Of a stretch of DNA of 64,000 bases, positions 44,137 to 54,068 are shown one piece after another. This stretch comes from Stenotrophomonas hibiscicola ATCC 19867 (GTDB taxonomy: Bacteria > Pseudomonadota > Gammaproteobacteria > Xanthomonadales > Xanthomonadaceae). The DNA is taken from the NCBI RefSeq assembly GCF_000382065.1, contig NZ_KB907505.1:62001-126000 (forward strand), in the 5' to 3' direction. A program made the position numbers and the translations under genes. Numbering within the stretch: position 1 is the stretch's first letter; each line of letters opens with the position of its first letter. The notes under the pieces were generated by a model. It did not search any database and was not told the origin of the DNA. It saw only the letters and a program-made list of their open reading frames with translations.

Positions 44137-47100
44137 ATGACCCTGTCTGATCCACGCCGCGCCCTGCTTCCGCTCGCTCTGGCCCTGGCCTGCGTGACCA
44201 CTGCGATGCCGGCGCTGGCGCAGGGGCTGCAGACCTCGTTCGAACCGGGCGAACCTGTCCCGGCGCAGGCCACCGGTGCGCTTCAGGTCACGATCGGCAA
44301 TGGACCGGCCGCGCCCTACGCCGCCAAGCGCAACGCCGGCTACAGCGGCCTGCATGCGCTGCGCTACAGCAGCCAAGGCGGCAGCGCGCGGCGCAAACTG
44401 TTCAAGGCCGACCTGCCCATCGAGGCCGATACCACGCTGTCGTGGCTGGTGCTGCCGGAAATCGTCGGCAAGGACACCGTCGCCTCGACCTATGTATCGC
44501 TGGACCTGCTGCTGGACGATGGCAGCCGCGTTTCGGCTGGCACGGCACGCGACCAGCATGGCGTGGCCCTTGGCGCCCATGCGCAGGGCGAGTCGAAGAC
44601 GCTGTACCCGCAGCAGTGGGCGCGCAAGGCGGTGCGACTGGGCGACGTGCCCGCGCTGAAAGGCCGCCGCGTGGTGGCGATCGAGCTGGAGGTGGCCAGT
44701 GCCGAAGGTGCGCCGGTCTCCGGCTGGATCGACGACGTATGCCTGGATGCGCAGCCGCGCCAGCAGCCGCAGCGCGTCTCGGACTGGGTGCTGACCACAC
44801 GCGGCACCCAGGCCAACGGAACGTTCTCGCGCGGCAACAACCTCCCGGCCACGGCGGTGCCGCACGGGTTCAACTTCTGGACCCCGGTGACCGATGCCGG
44901 CGCGCTGAACTGGCTGTACCGCTGGAACGAACAGAACGATGCGCAGAACCGACCGCAGCTGCAGGCGCTGGCACTGAGCCACCAGCCCAGCCCGTGGATG
45001 GGCGACCGCCAGACCTTCCAGGTGATGCCTTCGGCCAGCCGTGGCGCGCCGGACGCCGACCGCCGCAAACGCGCGCTGTCGTTCGACCGCCGCCACGAAA
45101 GCGCCCGCCCGTACCGTTACGACGTGCGCTTTGACAATGGCATCGCTGCCGCCATCGCGCCGACCGATCATGCCGCACTGTTCCGATTCGACTTCCCCGA
45201 GGGCGGCGACGCCAACCTGCTGTTCGACAATGTCGATGCGCGCGGTGGCCTGACCCTGGACGCCGCCACGCAGACGCTGTCCGGCTACACCGATACGCGC
45301 AGCGGCCTGTCCAACGGTGCCAGCCGCATGTACGTGGTGGCCAGCTTCGACAAGCCGTGGCGCAGCAGCGGCCGCCTCGACACCGGCCGCCCGACCGGCT
45401 ACATCAAGTTCGACGCCGGCAGCGACCGGCGGGTGACGATGCGCATCGCCACCTCGCTGATCTCGGTCGAGCAGGCGCGGCACAACCTGGCACTGGAAAT
45501 CAGCGCTGCCGATACGCTGGAGAGCGTGGCCAGCCGTGCGCAGGATGCATGGGACGCGCGCCTGGCCCGTTTCGACATCGGCAACGCCAGCGACGACCAG
45601 AAGACCACGCTGTACTCCAGCCTGTACCGGCTGTACCTGTACCCCAACTCCGGCCATGAAAACGTGGGCAGCGCGGCCCTACCCGACTGGCGCTACGCCA
45701 ACCAGGCCAGCGCCAGCGATGACAACACCGATGGCAGCGCGACCCGCAGCTATGCGGCCGTGCGCGACGGCAAGGTCTTCGTCAACAACGGCTTCTGGGA
45801 TACCTTCCGCACCACCTGGCCGGCCTATGCGCTGTTTACGCCCGACGATGCCGGCCAGCTGGTGCAAGGCTTCATCGAGCAGTACCGCGCCGGTGGCTGG
45901 ATCGCGCGCTGGTCGTCGCCGGGCTACGCCGACCTGATGGTCGGCACCAGCTCGGACGTGGCCTTCGCCGATGCCTGGCTGAAGGGCATCGGCGGCTTCG
46001 ATCCGGCCGAGGCCTACGCCGCCGCGCTGAAGAACGCGACCGTGGTCCCGCCCGACCGTCATGTCGGCCGCAAGGGCATGGACCGTTCGACCTTCCGTGG
46101 CTACGCCAGCGCGGACGTGCACGAAGGCATGTCATGGACGATGGAAGGCGCGCTCAATGACTTCGGCATCGCCAACATGGCCGATGCACTGGCCAAGCGC
46201 GCCACCACGCCGGCTGCACGCGAGCGCTACAGCACCGAGGCCGAGTACTTCCGCTATCGCGCCGCCAGCTACGCGACCATGTTCGACCCGGCCGCCGGCT
46301 TCTTCCAGGGCCGCAAGGCCGATGGCCGCTGGCGCGTGGACGCCAAGGATTACGACCCGCGCGTATGGGGCCACGACTACACCGAATCCAATGGCTGGAC
46401 CTTCGCCTTCACCGCCGCCCACGATGGCGAAGGCCTGGCCGCGCTGTACGGTGGCCGCGACAAGCTGGCGGCGAAGCTGGATGCCTTCTTCGCCACGCCG
46501 GAAACCGCCGACCCGGCACTGGCCGGCTCCTATGGCGGCACCATCCACGAGATGACCGAAGCGCGCGACGTGCGCATGGGCATGTACGCGCACAGCAACC
46601 AGCCGGCGCACCACATCCCGTGGATGTACCTGTACGCCGGGCAGCCGTGGAAGACCCAGCAGCATGTGCGCGAGATCCTGTCGCGGCTGTATGTGGGCAG
46701 TGAGATCGGCCAGGGCTATCCCGGTGACGAGGACAACGGCGAGACCTCGGCGTGGTACGTGCTGGCATCGCTGGGCCTGTACCCGCTGCGCATGGGCGCA
46801 CCGGAGTACGTGATCGGCTCGCCGGCCTTCGAACATGCGCGCGTGGAACTGCAGGGTGGTGCCGTGCTGACCGTGAACGCGGCCAACAACTCGCGTGAGA
46901 ACGTCTACGTGCAGTCGCTGACGATCAACGGTAAACCGTGGACGAAGACCTGGGTGCCGCACGAGCTGATCGCCAAGGGCGCGACCCTCGACTTCGTGAT
47001 GGGCCCCCGTCCCTCGCGCTGGGGCAGTGGCGTGGATGATGTGCCGCGCTCGTTGACCTCACGCGGCCAGCGCCCGCAGCTGCTGCACGACCTGCTCGGC

Positions 47101-47481
47101 AGCGGCGCGAAGGCGACGTTGGCCGATGGCCGCGCCCTGCCCGCGCTGGTCGATGACGATGCCGGCACGACGGTGGGCCTGGGCGGCGGTGCAACCATCG
47201 CGCTGACCGGCCTGGCTGAGGGCACCCCGACGATGTACACGCTGACCAGCGGTGACAGCCGTATCCAGGGCGGTGAGTGGACACTGGAGGCGCGCAACGG
47301 CAGCGGCAGCTGGGCCGTGCTCGACCAGCGCAGCGGCGAAGACTTCGAATCCGCCCGCCAGACCCGTCCATTCCGCATTGCAAAACCCGGTCGCTACAGC
47401 GAATACCGCCTGCGCCTGGCGGCACCGGGACGACTGCCGCTGGCGGAGATCGAACTGCTGGCGGCCGGCACCGTACAATGA
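44137..47481 (+). CDS. GH92 alpha-1,2-mannosidase family protein, secreted
   Basis: 1114 residues from ATG 44137 with a signal peptide (ALLPLALALACVTTAMPALA, cleavage ALA-QG). An N-terminal jelly-roll of about 200 residues (GWIDDVCLDAQ) precedes the GH92 domain: GFNFWTPVTDAGALNWLYRW, YSSLYRLYLYPNSGHENVG, FWDTFRTTWPAYALFTPDDA, HEGMSWTMEGALNDFGIANM, SNQPAHHIPWMYLYAGQPW and the signature GYPGDEDNGETSAWYVLASL whose acids belong to the catalytic site. A further C-terminal F5/8-type discoidin-like domain follows (TLTSGDSRIQGGEWTLEARN). It is calcium-dependent in known members and would trim mannosides of glycoproteins in the periplasm or outside. Its stop overlaps the next gene. Confidence 0.94.
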   Translation: MTLSDPRRALLPLALALACVTTAMPALAQGLQTSFEPGEPVPAQATGALQVTIGNGPAAPYAAKRNAGYSGLHALRYSSQGGSARRKLFKADLPIEADTTLSWLVLPEIVGKDTVASTYVSLDLLLDDGSRVSAGTARDQHGVALGAHAQGESKTLYPQQWARKAVRLGDVPALKGRRVVAIELEVASAEGAPVSGWIDDVCLDAQPRQQPQRVSDWVLTTRGTQANGTFSRGNNLPATAVPHGFNFWTPVTDAGALNWLYRWNEQNDAQNRPQLQALALSHQPSPWMGDRQTFQVMPSASRGAPDADRRKRALSFDRRHESARPYRYDVRFDNGIAAAIAPTDHAALFRFDFPEGGDANLLFDNVDARGGLTLDAATQTLSGYTDTRSGLSNGASRMYVVASFDKPWRSSGRLDTGRPTGYIKFDAGSDRRVTMRIATSLISVEQARHNLALEISAADTLESVASRAQDAWDARLARFDIGNASDDQKTTLYSSLYRLYLYPNSGHENVGSAALPDWRYANQASASDDNTDGSATRSYAAVRDGKVFVNNGFWDTFRTTWPAYALFTPDDAGQLVQGFIEQYRAGGWIARWSSPGYADLMVGTSSDVAFADAWLKGIGGFDPAEAYAAALKNATVVPPDRHVGRKGMDRSTFRGYASADVHEGMSWTMEGALNDFGIANMADALAKRATTPAARERYSTEAEYFRYRAASYATMFDPAAGFFQGRKADGRWRVDAKDYDPRVWGHDYTESNGWTFAFTAAHDGEGLAALYGGRDKLAAKLDAFFATPETADPALAGSYGGTIHEMTEARDVRMGMYAHSNQPAHHIPWMYLYAGQPWKTQQHVREILSRLYVGSEIGQGYPGDEDNGETSAWYVLASLGLYPLRMGAPEYVIGSPAFEHARVELQGGAVLTVNAANNSRENVYVQSLTINGKPWTKTWVPHELIAKGATLDFVMGPRPSRWGSGVDDVPRSLTSRGQRPQLLHDLLGSGAKATLADGRALPALVDDDAGTTVGLGGGATIALTGLAEGTPTMYTLTSGDSRIQGGEWTLEARNGSGSWAVLDQRSGEDFESARQTRPFRIAKPGRYSEYRLRLAAPGRLPLAEIELLAAGTVQ

Positions 47482-48221
47482 GCGGCATGCGCTTCCGTTT
47501 TCTGCCCTTGGCCCTTGTTGCCCTGTCCTTCTCCAGTTTCGGCCAGACCCAGGCGTTCGATACGCAGCTGACCCGCGACGGCGTGACGCTGAACTACCAG
47601 GACGCCCGTGGCGCCCTGGCCGCGCCGCAGCGCAAGCGGGTGATCGATACGTTCTTCTTCGCCTACCTGCGCGAACGTGCGGACTTCCACCCGGCCGCGC
47701 CGGCGATGGTGCGCATCGTGATCGACCCGGCCTACACCGGCATCGCCTTCGTCGGTGACAAGGACCAGGCCGCAACGATCACCATCAACCCGGGTTGGCT
47801 TGCGCAGCACCCCAACGACATCGACCTGGTCACCCATGAGGCCATGCACATCGTGCAGGGCTATCCGGGCTATGGCGACGCACGGGTGCCGGGTTGGCTG
47901 GTGGAGGGCATCGCCGACTACGCACGCGACCGCTACGGCATGGACAATGCCGCTGCGGGCTGGGCACTGCCGGGCAAGGTCGAGAAGGGGCAGAACTTCG
48001 ACAGCGGCTACCGGGTCACCGGTGCGTTTCTGAAATGGGCCGACGCCGAACATCCGGGCCTGGTGCTGGTACTGGACAAGGCCCTGCGCGACGGCCGCTA
48101 TGCACCGGCGCTGTGGCAGAAGCACACCGGCAAGGCACTGCCTGCGCTGTGGACGCAGTATGCCAAGCCGCGTTCGGATGCACCGCCGTCGGCACCAGCG
48201 CGCCGGGGCAAGCGGCGCTGA
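47478..48221 (+). CDS. Secreted basic-secretory-protein (BSP) family putative metallopeptidase
   Basis: 247 residues with a signal peptide (RFLPLALVALSFSSFGQTQA). The ATG overlaps the mannosidase stop (ATGA); a second ATG at 47487 follows TACAAT by seven bases and could be a leaderless start. The zinc motif HEAMH in DIDLVTHEAMHIVQGYPGYG and the following PGWLVEGIADYARDRYG are typical of plant BSP-like proteins (PF04450), suspected peptidases. Cotranscription with GH92 suggests joint breakdown of host or plant glycoproteins; that is inference. Confidence 0.85.
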   Translation: MSGMRFRFLPLALVALSFSSFGQTQAFDTQLTRDGVTLNYQDARGALAAPQRKRVIDTFFFAYLRERADFHPAAPAMVRIVIDPAYTGIAFVGDKDQAATITINPGWLAQHPNDIDLVTHEAMHIVQGYPGYGDARVPGWLVEGIADYARDRYGMDNAAAGWALPGKVEKGQNFDSGYRVTGAFLKWADAEHPGLVLVLDKALRDGRYAPALWQKHTGKALPALWTQYAKPRSDAPPSAPARRGKRR

Positions 48222-48241
48222 GCCCCAACGCACTTTACGTT

Positions 48242-48264
48242 CGCCGGGCATTGCCCGGCGCTAC
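48242..48264 (-). repeat. SMAG-type REP palindrome (CGCCGGGC variant)
   Basis: CGCCGGGC / GCCCGGCG around ATT, with CTAC (GTAG on the minus strand) at the right end; it lies 21 bp after the BSP stop codon. The following 48265-48488 holds nothing I can assign. Confidence 0.75.
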
Positions 48265-48488
48265 CGCATCGCGGCCTCAGCGCGACTGCACGAAGCCGGC
48301 GTACAGCGCGAACAGTTGCTGGAAGTACCGCCGCGTCACTCGATTGCGCATGACACCCTCGCCCGTGGAAAGTTGGTCGGGCCCAGGGTGGGAAGGCCGG
48401 TCCGGTCCCTTCCCACGGCCGGGCCGCGTGGGCGTATTGGGCCGCAGCGGCGTTGCAGGGAAATGACCGCCGGACTGCAATTCATCGG

Positions 48489-48562
48489 GTAGCGCCGGGC
48501 CATGCCCGGCGAGCGCGCAGCGCGGCGCTTCTCGCATTCCGCCGGGCATGGCCCGGCGCTAC
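48489..48562. repeat. SMAG inverted dimer (CGCCGGGC variant)
   Basis: Two units in opposite orientation (48489-48511 and 48540-48562); outer flanks ATCGG and CCGAT extend the pairing to 48484-48567. It lies between the convergent BSP and maeB genes. Confidence 0.8.
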
Positions 48563-48590
48563 CCGATCCGGTTTCCGCTGGGCGGAAACG

Positions 48591-48614
48591 AAACGCGCCC
48601 CGAAGGGCGCGTTT
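48591..48614 (-). terminator. Terminator of maeB
   Basis: AAACGCGCCC / GGGCGCGTTT with a four-base loop, 26 bp after the maeB stop codon on the minus strand, followed by CGTTTCC. Confidence 0.75.
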
Positions 48615-48639
48615 CTGCAGATCGCAGCGGAACGAAGGC

Positions 48640-50931
48640 TTACGCCTTCTTTTCCGCTTCGATCTGTTTGCGGATCTGCGCATCGACCGCCGCAATGGCG
48701 GTCATGTTCAGGATCCGGCGCGAGGTCGCGCTGGTGGTCAGGATGTGCACCGGCTTGTTCACGCCCATCAGGATCGGGCCGATCGCCACGCCGTCGGTGA
48801 ACACACGCACCAGGTTGTAGGCGATGTTGGCCGCTTCCAGGTTCGGCAGCACGAACAGATTGGCGCGGCCCTGCAGGGTCGAGCCCGGCAGCAGCTTCTG
48901 GCGCAGCGCTTCATCCCATGCGGTGTCGCCCTGCATTTCGCCATCCACGTTCAGGCGCGGGTTGCGCTTGAGCAGCAGCTCGCGCACCTGGCGCATCTTC
49001 AGTGCATCCTTCGAATCGTGGCTGCCGAAGTTGGAGTGCGACAGCAGCGCCACCTTCGGCTCGATGCCGAACAGTTTCATGCGGTACGCCGCCTGCAGGG
49101 TTGCTTCGCACAGCTGCTCGGCGGTTGGGTCTTCCTGCACGTGGGTATCGACGAAGAAGAACACGCCCTGCTGGTTGATCACGCCGGTCATCGCCGAGGT
49201 CGAGGTGACCTTCGGCTCCAGCGGCAGCACGCTGCGCACGTAGCCCAGCTTCTTGTGGAAGCGGCCGACGATGCCGGTCAGCATCGCATCGGCTTCGCCA
49301 CGGGCCACCATCACCGCTGCGATCAGGGTCGGGCGCGAACGCATCAGGTTCTTCGCCGCGGCCACGGTCACGCCACGGCGGCCGGTCAGGCCGTGGTAGT
49401 ACTGCCAGTATTCGTTGAAGCGCGGGTCGTCGTTGATGTTGGTGACTTCAACGTTCTCGCCGATCTTCAGGCGCAGGCCGAGGCGCTCGATGCGCGACTC
49501 GATCACTTCCGGGCGGCCGATCAGGATCGGATGCGCCAGGCCGTCATCGACCACGTTCTGCACCGCCTGCAGCACCACTTCCTCTTCGCCCTCGGCGTAC
49601 ACCACGCGCTGCTTGTCGCTGCGCGCGCGGTCGTAGACCGGCTTCATCATCAGGCTGGTGCGGTAGACGAACTGGGCCAGCTTGTCGCGGTAGGCGCCCA
49701 TGTCGTCGATCGGGCGCGAAGCCACGCCCGAGTCCATCGCGGCCTGGGCCACGGCGGCCGACAGCTCCACCAGCAGGCGGCGGTCGAACGGGCGCGGGAT
49801 CAGGTATTCACGGCCGAAGCTCGGGGTCTCACCGCCGTAGGCCGAGCCCATGTCGGTGGCCGCACGGCGCGCCAGCGCGGCGATGGCGCGCACGCAGGCG
49901 ATCTTCATTTCTTCGTTGATCGCGGTCGCGCCCACGTCCAGCGCACCGCGGAACAGGTACGGGAAGCACAGCACGTTGTTGACCTGGTTCGGATAGTCCG
50001 AACGGCCGGTGCCGATGATCGCGTCCGGACGCGCAGCGCGCGCCACCTCCGGCATGATTTCCGGGGTCGGGTTGGCCAGCGCGAAGATCACCGGATCCGG
50101 CGCCATGGTCTTGACCATCTCGGCGGTCAGGATGCCCGGTGCCGACAGGCCCAGGAAGATGTCCGCGCCGTCGACGATCTCGGCCAGGGTGCGCTTGTCG
50201 GTGTCGCGCGCATAGCGCTGCTTTTCCGGGTCCAGGTCGGTACGGCCGGTATGGATCACGCCCTCGCGGTCGAAGGCCAGGATGTTCTCCGGCTTCAGGC
50301 CCAGCTGCACCAGCATGTTCACGCAGGAAATGCCGGCTGCGCCCATGCCCGTGGTCGCCAGCTTCACTTCCTCGATCTTCTTGCCGGTGATCGCCATGGC
50401 GTTGAGCACGGCCGCGCCGACGATGATCGCCGTGCCGTGCTGGTCGTCATGGAAGACCGGAATCTTCATGCGCTCGCGGAGCTTGCGCTCGACCACGAAG
50501 CACTCCGGCGCCTTGATGTCTTCCAGGTTGATGCCGCCGAAGGTCGGCTCCAGCGAGGCGATGATGTCGACCAGCTTGTCCGGGTCGGTTTCATCCACTT
50601 CGATGTCGAACACATCGATGCCGGCGAACTTCTGGAACAGCACGCCCTTGCCTTCCATCACCGGCTTGCCGGCCAGCGCGCCGATGTTGCCCAGGCCCAG
50701 CACCGCGGTGCCGTTGGAGATCACCGCCACCAGGTTGCCGCGGGCGGTCAGCTCGCTGGCCTGCTGCGGGTCGGCCTTGATCGCTTCACAGGCATACGCC
50801 ACGCCCGGCGAATACGCCAGCGACAGGTCGCGCTGCGTCAGCATGGGCTTGGTAGCGGAAACCTTGATCTTTCCCGGGGGGGACATCCGGTGGTAATCGA
50901 GGGCGGCCTGTTTGAAATCTTCGTTGGACAT
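48640..50931 (-). CDS. maeB: NADP-dependent malic enzyme with phosphotransacetylase-like domain
   Basis: 763 residues, the long MaeB type. Residues about 1-430 are the malic enzyme: [58 protein letters not shown] and the Rossmann motif [11 protein letters not shown]. The remainder resembles phosphate acetyltransferase ([58 protein letters not shown]); in characterised MaeB this half is regulatory, binding acetyl-CoA. It makes pyruvate and NADPH from malate in the cytoplasm. Divergent context: dctA lies upstream on the same strand, giving a functional link between dicarboxylate uptake and use. Confidence 0.96.
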   Translation of the reverse strand: MSNEDFKQAALDYHRMSPPGKIKVSATKPMLTQRDLSLAYSPGVAYACEAIKADPQQASELTARGNLVAVISNGTAVLGLGNIGALAGKPVMEGKGVLFQKFAGIDVFDIEVDETDPDKLVDIIASLEPTFGGINLEDIKAPECFVVERKLRERMKIPVFHDDQHGTAIIVGAAVLNAMAITGKKIEEVKLATTGMGAAGISCVNMLVQLGLKPENILAFDREGVIHTGRTDLDPEKQRYARDTDKRTLAEIVDGADIFLGLSAPGILTAEMVKTMAPDPVIFALANPTPEIMPEVARAARPDAIIGTGRSDYPNQVNNVLCFPYLFRGALDVGATAINEEMKIACVRAIAALARRAATDMGSAYGGETPSFGREYLIPRPFDRRLLVELSAAVAQAAMDSGVASRPIDDMGAYRDKLAQFVYRTSLMMKPVYDRARSDKQRVVYAEGEEEVVLQAVQNVVDDGLAHPILIGRPEVIESRIERLGLRLKIGENVEVTNINDDPRFNEYWQYYHGLTGRRGVTVAAAKNLMRSRPTLIAAVMVARGEADAMLTGIVGRFHKKLGYVRSVLPLEPKVTSTSAMTGVINQQGVFFFVDTHVQEDPTAEQLCEATLQAAYRMKLFGIEPKVALLSHSNFGSHDSKDALKMRQVRELLLKRNPRLNVDGEMQGDTAWDEALRQKLLPGSTLQGRANLFVLPNLEAANIAYNLVRVFTDGVAIGPILMGVNKPVHILTTSATSRRILNMTAIAAVDAQIRKQIEAEKKA

Positions 50932-51108
50932 CGATGTGGGTTACATGAATGGGCAGAAGGGACAGGGGATCATACCCCCGTTGGAGCGTCTGGACCTGTC
51001 GCTATCCTGTCGCAGCCATGCTGCGACCGCACAATTCTGTGCCGTATGCGGGGGGGCCCCAGACCAGCATCGGCGTTGCCCATGACAGTCATGGGACGCC
51101 TTGAAACG

Positions 51109-51145
51109 CCGCGGGGCCGTACCACTGTCGTGGCCGGCCCCGCGG
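51109..51145 (-). terminator. Hairpin after dctA
   Basis: CCGCGGGGCC pairs with GGCCCCGCGG around a 17-base loop, starting 15 bp after the dctA stop codon on the minus strand. Only a short CGTTTC follows, so termination may be partial. Confidence 0.55.
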
Positions 51146-51160
51146 TACCACACACCTGGA

Positions 51161-52504
51161 TCAGCCCTTGGCCGGCAGCGCCTCGGGCAGCGCATCGACC
51201 GGCGGCGGCAGTTCGCTCTCGCGGCCGTCCAGCGCCAGCTGCAGGCGGTTGCGGTCCAGCGCGCCTTCCCAGCGCGAGACCACCACGGTGGCCACTGCAT
51301 TGCCGATGAAATTGGTCAGCGAGCGGCATTCGCTCATGAAGCGGTCCACGCCCAGGATCAGCGCCATGCCGGCCACCGGCACCTCCGGAACCACGGCCAG
51401 GGTGGCGGCCAGGGTGATGAAACCGGCGCCGGTGACACCGGCCGCGCCCTTGGAGCTGAGCATCGCGACCAGCAGCAGGGCGATCTGGTGTCCCAGGGTC
51501 AGTTCGGTGTTGGTGGCCTGGGCGATGAACAGTGCCGCCAGGGTCATGTAGATGTTGGTGCCGTCCAGGTTGAACGAGTAGCCGGTCGGGACCACCAGGC
51601 CCACCACCGACTTGCTGCAGCCGGCGCGTTCCATCTTCTCCATCAGCGACGGCAGCGCCGACTCCGACGAAGAGGTGCCCAGCACCAGCAGCAGCTCGGC
51701 CTTCAGGTAGCGCGCCAGCTTGAACACCGAGAAGCCACACAGTCGGCAGACCAGGCCCAGGATCACCGCCACGAACAGGAAGGCGGTGAGGTAGAACGAG
51801 CCCACCAGCCAGGCCAGGTTGATCAGTGAGCCGACGCCATACTTGCCGATGGTGAAGGCGATCGCGCCGAAGGCACCGATCGGGGCGGCCTTCATCAGGA
51901 TGTGCACCAGCTTGAACACCGGGGCGACCAGCGCCTCCAGGAAGTTCACGATCGGCCTGCCTTTCTCGCCCACCGAGGCCAGCGCGATGCCGAACAGCAC
52001 CGCGATGAACAACACCTGCAGGATGTTGCCATCGACGAAGGCGCTCACCAGCGTCTTCGGGATGATGTCCATCAGGAAGCCGACCAGGGTCAGGTCATGC
52101 GACTTTTCGACGTAGCTGTGCACCGCGGTCTGGTCCAGCTCGGCCGGGTTGATGTTCATGCCGGCGCCGGGCTGCACCACGTGCGCCACGATCATGCCGA
52201 CGATCAGCGCCAGCGTGGAGAAGAACAGGAAGTACGCCATCGCCTTGGCAAACACCCGGCCCACCGTGCGCAGGTGGGTCATGCCGGCGATGCCGGTGAC
52301 GATGGTCAGGAAGATCACCGGTGCGATGATCATCTTCACCAGGTTGATGAAGGCATCGCCCAGCGGCTTCATCTTTTCGCCCACCAACGGTTCGTAGTGG
52401 CCGAGGATGGCGCCGAGGACGATCGCCACGATCACCTGGAAGTACAACTGGCGATAGATCGGCAACGGCTTTGCAGGCGCCGGGACTGCGGTCGGGATGT
52501 GCAT
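51161..52504 (-). CDS. dctA: C4-dicarboxylate:cation symporter
   Basis: 447 residues from ATG 52502-52504. A DAACS-family inner-membrane carrier for succinate, fumarate and malate. Landmarks: [40 protein letters not shown], the serine-rich hairpin [39 protein letters not shown] and [15 protein letters not shown], then [20 protein letters not shown], which carries the substrate Arg and Asn-type residues of the family. Its divergent neighbour is an outer-membrane porin, followed by a DctB-like sensor kinase. Confidence 0.96.
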   Translation of the reverse strand: MHIPTAVPAPAKPLPIYRQLYFQVIVAIVLGAILGHYEPLVGEKMKPLGDAFINLVKMIIAPVIFLTIVTGIAGMTHLRTVGRVFAKAMAYFLFFSTLALIVGMIVAHVVQPGAGMNINPAELDQTAVHSYVEKSHDLTLVGFLMDIIPKTLVSAFVDGNILQVLFIAVLFGIALASVGEKGRPIVNFLEALVAPVFKLVHILMKAAPIGAFGAIAFTIGKYGVGSLINLAWLVGSFYLTAFLFVAVILGLVCRLCGFSVFKLARYLKAELLLVLGTSSSESALPSLMEKMERAGCSKSVVGLVVPTGYSFNLDGTNIYMTLAALFIAQATNTELTLGHQIALLLVAMLSSKGAAGVTGAGFITLAATLAVVPEVPVAGMALILGVDRFMSECRSLTNFIGNAVATVVVSRWEGALDRNRLQLALDGRESELPPPVDALPEALPAKG

Positions 52505-52832
52505 GGCGGACTCCGGAAGGGGCGTTTTCAGGCACGTACGGCCCCGGGACTGCACGGGAACCGCTACCGTGGAAACTGATCGCCCTGTGCTGCACGCGCA
52601 GGAGGTGCGACCAATGGACGCCTTTGTACGCGCTGGGCACGTCGGCGCAGATAACCTATTGGTACTAGCCCCCCGGTTCAGGTGGCGCAGGTGCCTACAC
52701 TGGCGCCACACCGCCCAGACACGGGAAGGCCGGTGGCCCGGGCTGAACGGCCGGGCGCGTCCTTGCGAAAGTTTCGGCCCCTGCGGCCGTTGTTGTCCTG
52801 TCCACACGCAATCCGAGAGAGCCGCACCCAAC
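52505..52832. promoter_or_regulatory. Divergent control region between dctA and the porin
   Basis: 328 bp without a gene. It should carry both promoters. AT-rich ATAACCTATTGGTACTAG near 52650-52670 stands out from the GC-rich surroundings and may be a promoter or a response-regulator site; the assignment is only by position. Confidence 0.35.
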
Positions 52833-54002
52833 ATGCGCCCGAATCCCACCTTGCTGGCCCTGTCGCTGGCCGCCCTTCCCGCCTTCGCCTCGGCCGCCGA
52901 TTTCGACAACTGGCCGACCAAGTACGCCTTCGGCGACGGCACCGAACTGGCCGCTACCGCCAACATCGCCTACGACTACAACGATTTCTCCTCGGGCAGT
53001 GGCCTGGAGGATGACGACGCGGTGCGTCGCAAGGAGTTCGGTGCGACGCTGAAGAAGAAGGGCGTTTACGACGCGATGGTCTACTACGACTTCCAGTCCG
53101 ATACTTGGCTGGACGTGTTCGTGCGCTTTGAAAGCAAGGCCTTCTTCGGCCGCGACATCGGCCGCTTCCGCTTCGGCTACATGAAGACCCCGGTCGGCCT
53201 GGACGCGAACACCTCTTCGCGCGCCGGCAGCTTCCTGGAAACCGCGCTGCCCGTGCAGGCCTTCTACGCCGGCCGCCGCACCGGCGTGGAATGGGTGCTG
53301 GAGCGCCCGCAGTACCTGCTGCAGGCCGGCGCCTATGGCGGCAAGGACCTGCAGGGTGACAACCCCGGCACCACCCAGGCCGTGCGTGCGGTGTGGACCC
53401 CGGTGAAGGCGCCGGGTGACGTGATTCACCTGGGCCTGGCCTATTCGCAGGAGAATCCGCGCGGCTACAGCGATGGCCGTGACGTGCACCACGAGGCCAG
53501 CGCGCGCCTGCGTGCACGCCCGGAAGCCGGCCTGACCGACATCCGCTATGTCGATTCCGGCGCGCTGGTCACCGCCGACCAGATCCGCCGCACCGGCCTG
53601 GAAGGCATCTGGATCCGCGGTCCGTTCTCGCTGCAGGCCGAAGCCCTGCGTGCCACGGTCACCCGCCATGACGGCAAGCCCGACTACACCGGCAGCGGCC
53701 AGTACGCGATGGCCAGCTGGGTGCTGACCGGCGAGTCGCGCCCGTACAACGCAGGTGCCGTGGCCAACATCAAGCCGGCGCACGACTACGGCGCGGTGGA
53801 ACTGGTGGCCCGTTACAGCCGCTTGGACCTCGACGATGGCAACATCCTTGGTGGCCGCCAGCACGACCTGACCCTGGGCGCGAACTGGTACCTGACCAGC
53901 CACTTCAAGTTCCAGGCCAACTATGTGAAGGTCGACGCCAGCCGTCGCGGTGTGCACAGCACGCCGGAGATCTTCGAACTGCGCGCGCAGATGCACTTCT
54001 GA
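52833..54002 (+). CDS. OprO/OprP-family outer-membrane porin
   Basis: 389 residues with a signal peptide ([20 protein letters not shown]). A beta-barrel of the phosphate-selective porin O/P family: alternating strands such as [40 protein letters not shown], and [20 protein letters not shown], ending [11 protein letters not shown] with a terminal Phe. In this context (dctA and a dicarboxylate-type sensor) the passenger is more likely an organic acid than phosphate; that is inference. It is paralogous in layout to the porin at 61167-62342. Confidence 0.88.
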   Translation: MRPNPTLLALSLAALPAFASAADFDNWPTKYAFGDGTELAATANIAYDYNDFSSGSGLEDDDAVRRKEFGATLKKKGVYDAMVYYDFQSDTWLDVFVRFESKAFFGRDIGRFRFGYMKTPVGLDANTSSRAGSFLETALPVQAFYAGRRTGVEWVLERPQYLLQAGAYGGKDLQGDNPGTTQAVRAVWTPVKAPGDVIHLGLAYSQENPRGYSDGRDVHHEASARLRARPEAGLTDIRYVDSGALVTADQIRRTGLEGIWIRGPFSLQAEALRATVTRHDGKPDYTGSGQYAMASWVLTGESRPYNAGAVANIKPAHDYGAVELVARYSRLDLDDGNILGGRQHDLTLGANWYLTSHFKFQANYVKVDASRRGVHSTPEIFELRAQMHF

Positions 54003-54020
54003 CCCCTTCCACGTCAGACC

Positions 54021-54049
54021 CCGGCGGGCGTGCACGTCACGCCCGCCGG
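54021..54049 (+). terminator. Hairpin between porin and sensor kinase genes
   Basis: CCGGCGGGCGTG pairs perfectly with CACGCCCGCCGG around a five-base loop, 18 bp after the porin stop codon. No U-run. Confidence 0.55.
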
Positions 54050-54056
54050 CCCTGCG

Positions 54057-54062
54057 TAGACT
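54057..54062 (+). promoter_or_regulatory. -10-like box, leaderless start of the sensor kinase gene
   Basis: TAGACT is followed by GCCGCC and then the ATG at 54069: the same spacing as at lpxL and the LuxR-type regulator gene. Confidence 0.45.
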
Positions 54063-54068
54063 GCCGCC

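Noticed and set aside
43711..45657. Minus-strand frame running from the mannosidase gene into the zinc-finger upstream region, suspected as a gene remnant
   Set aside because: Only the part outside the mannosidase (about 43715-43930) could matter and it shows no recognisable family; probably a shadow.
48502..51309. Open frame of about 935 codons antisense to maeB
   Set aside because: Same shadow effect; the maeB strand has full-length catalytic motifs.
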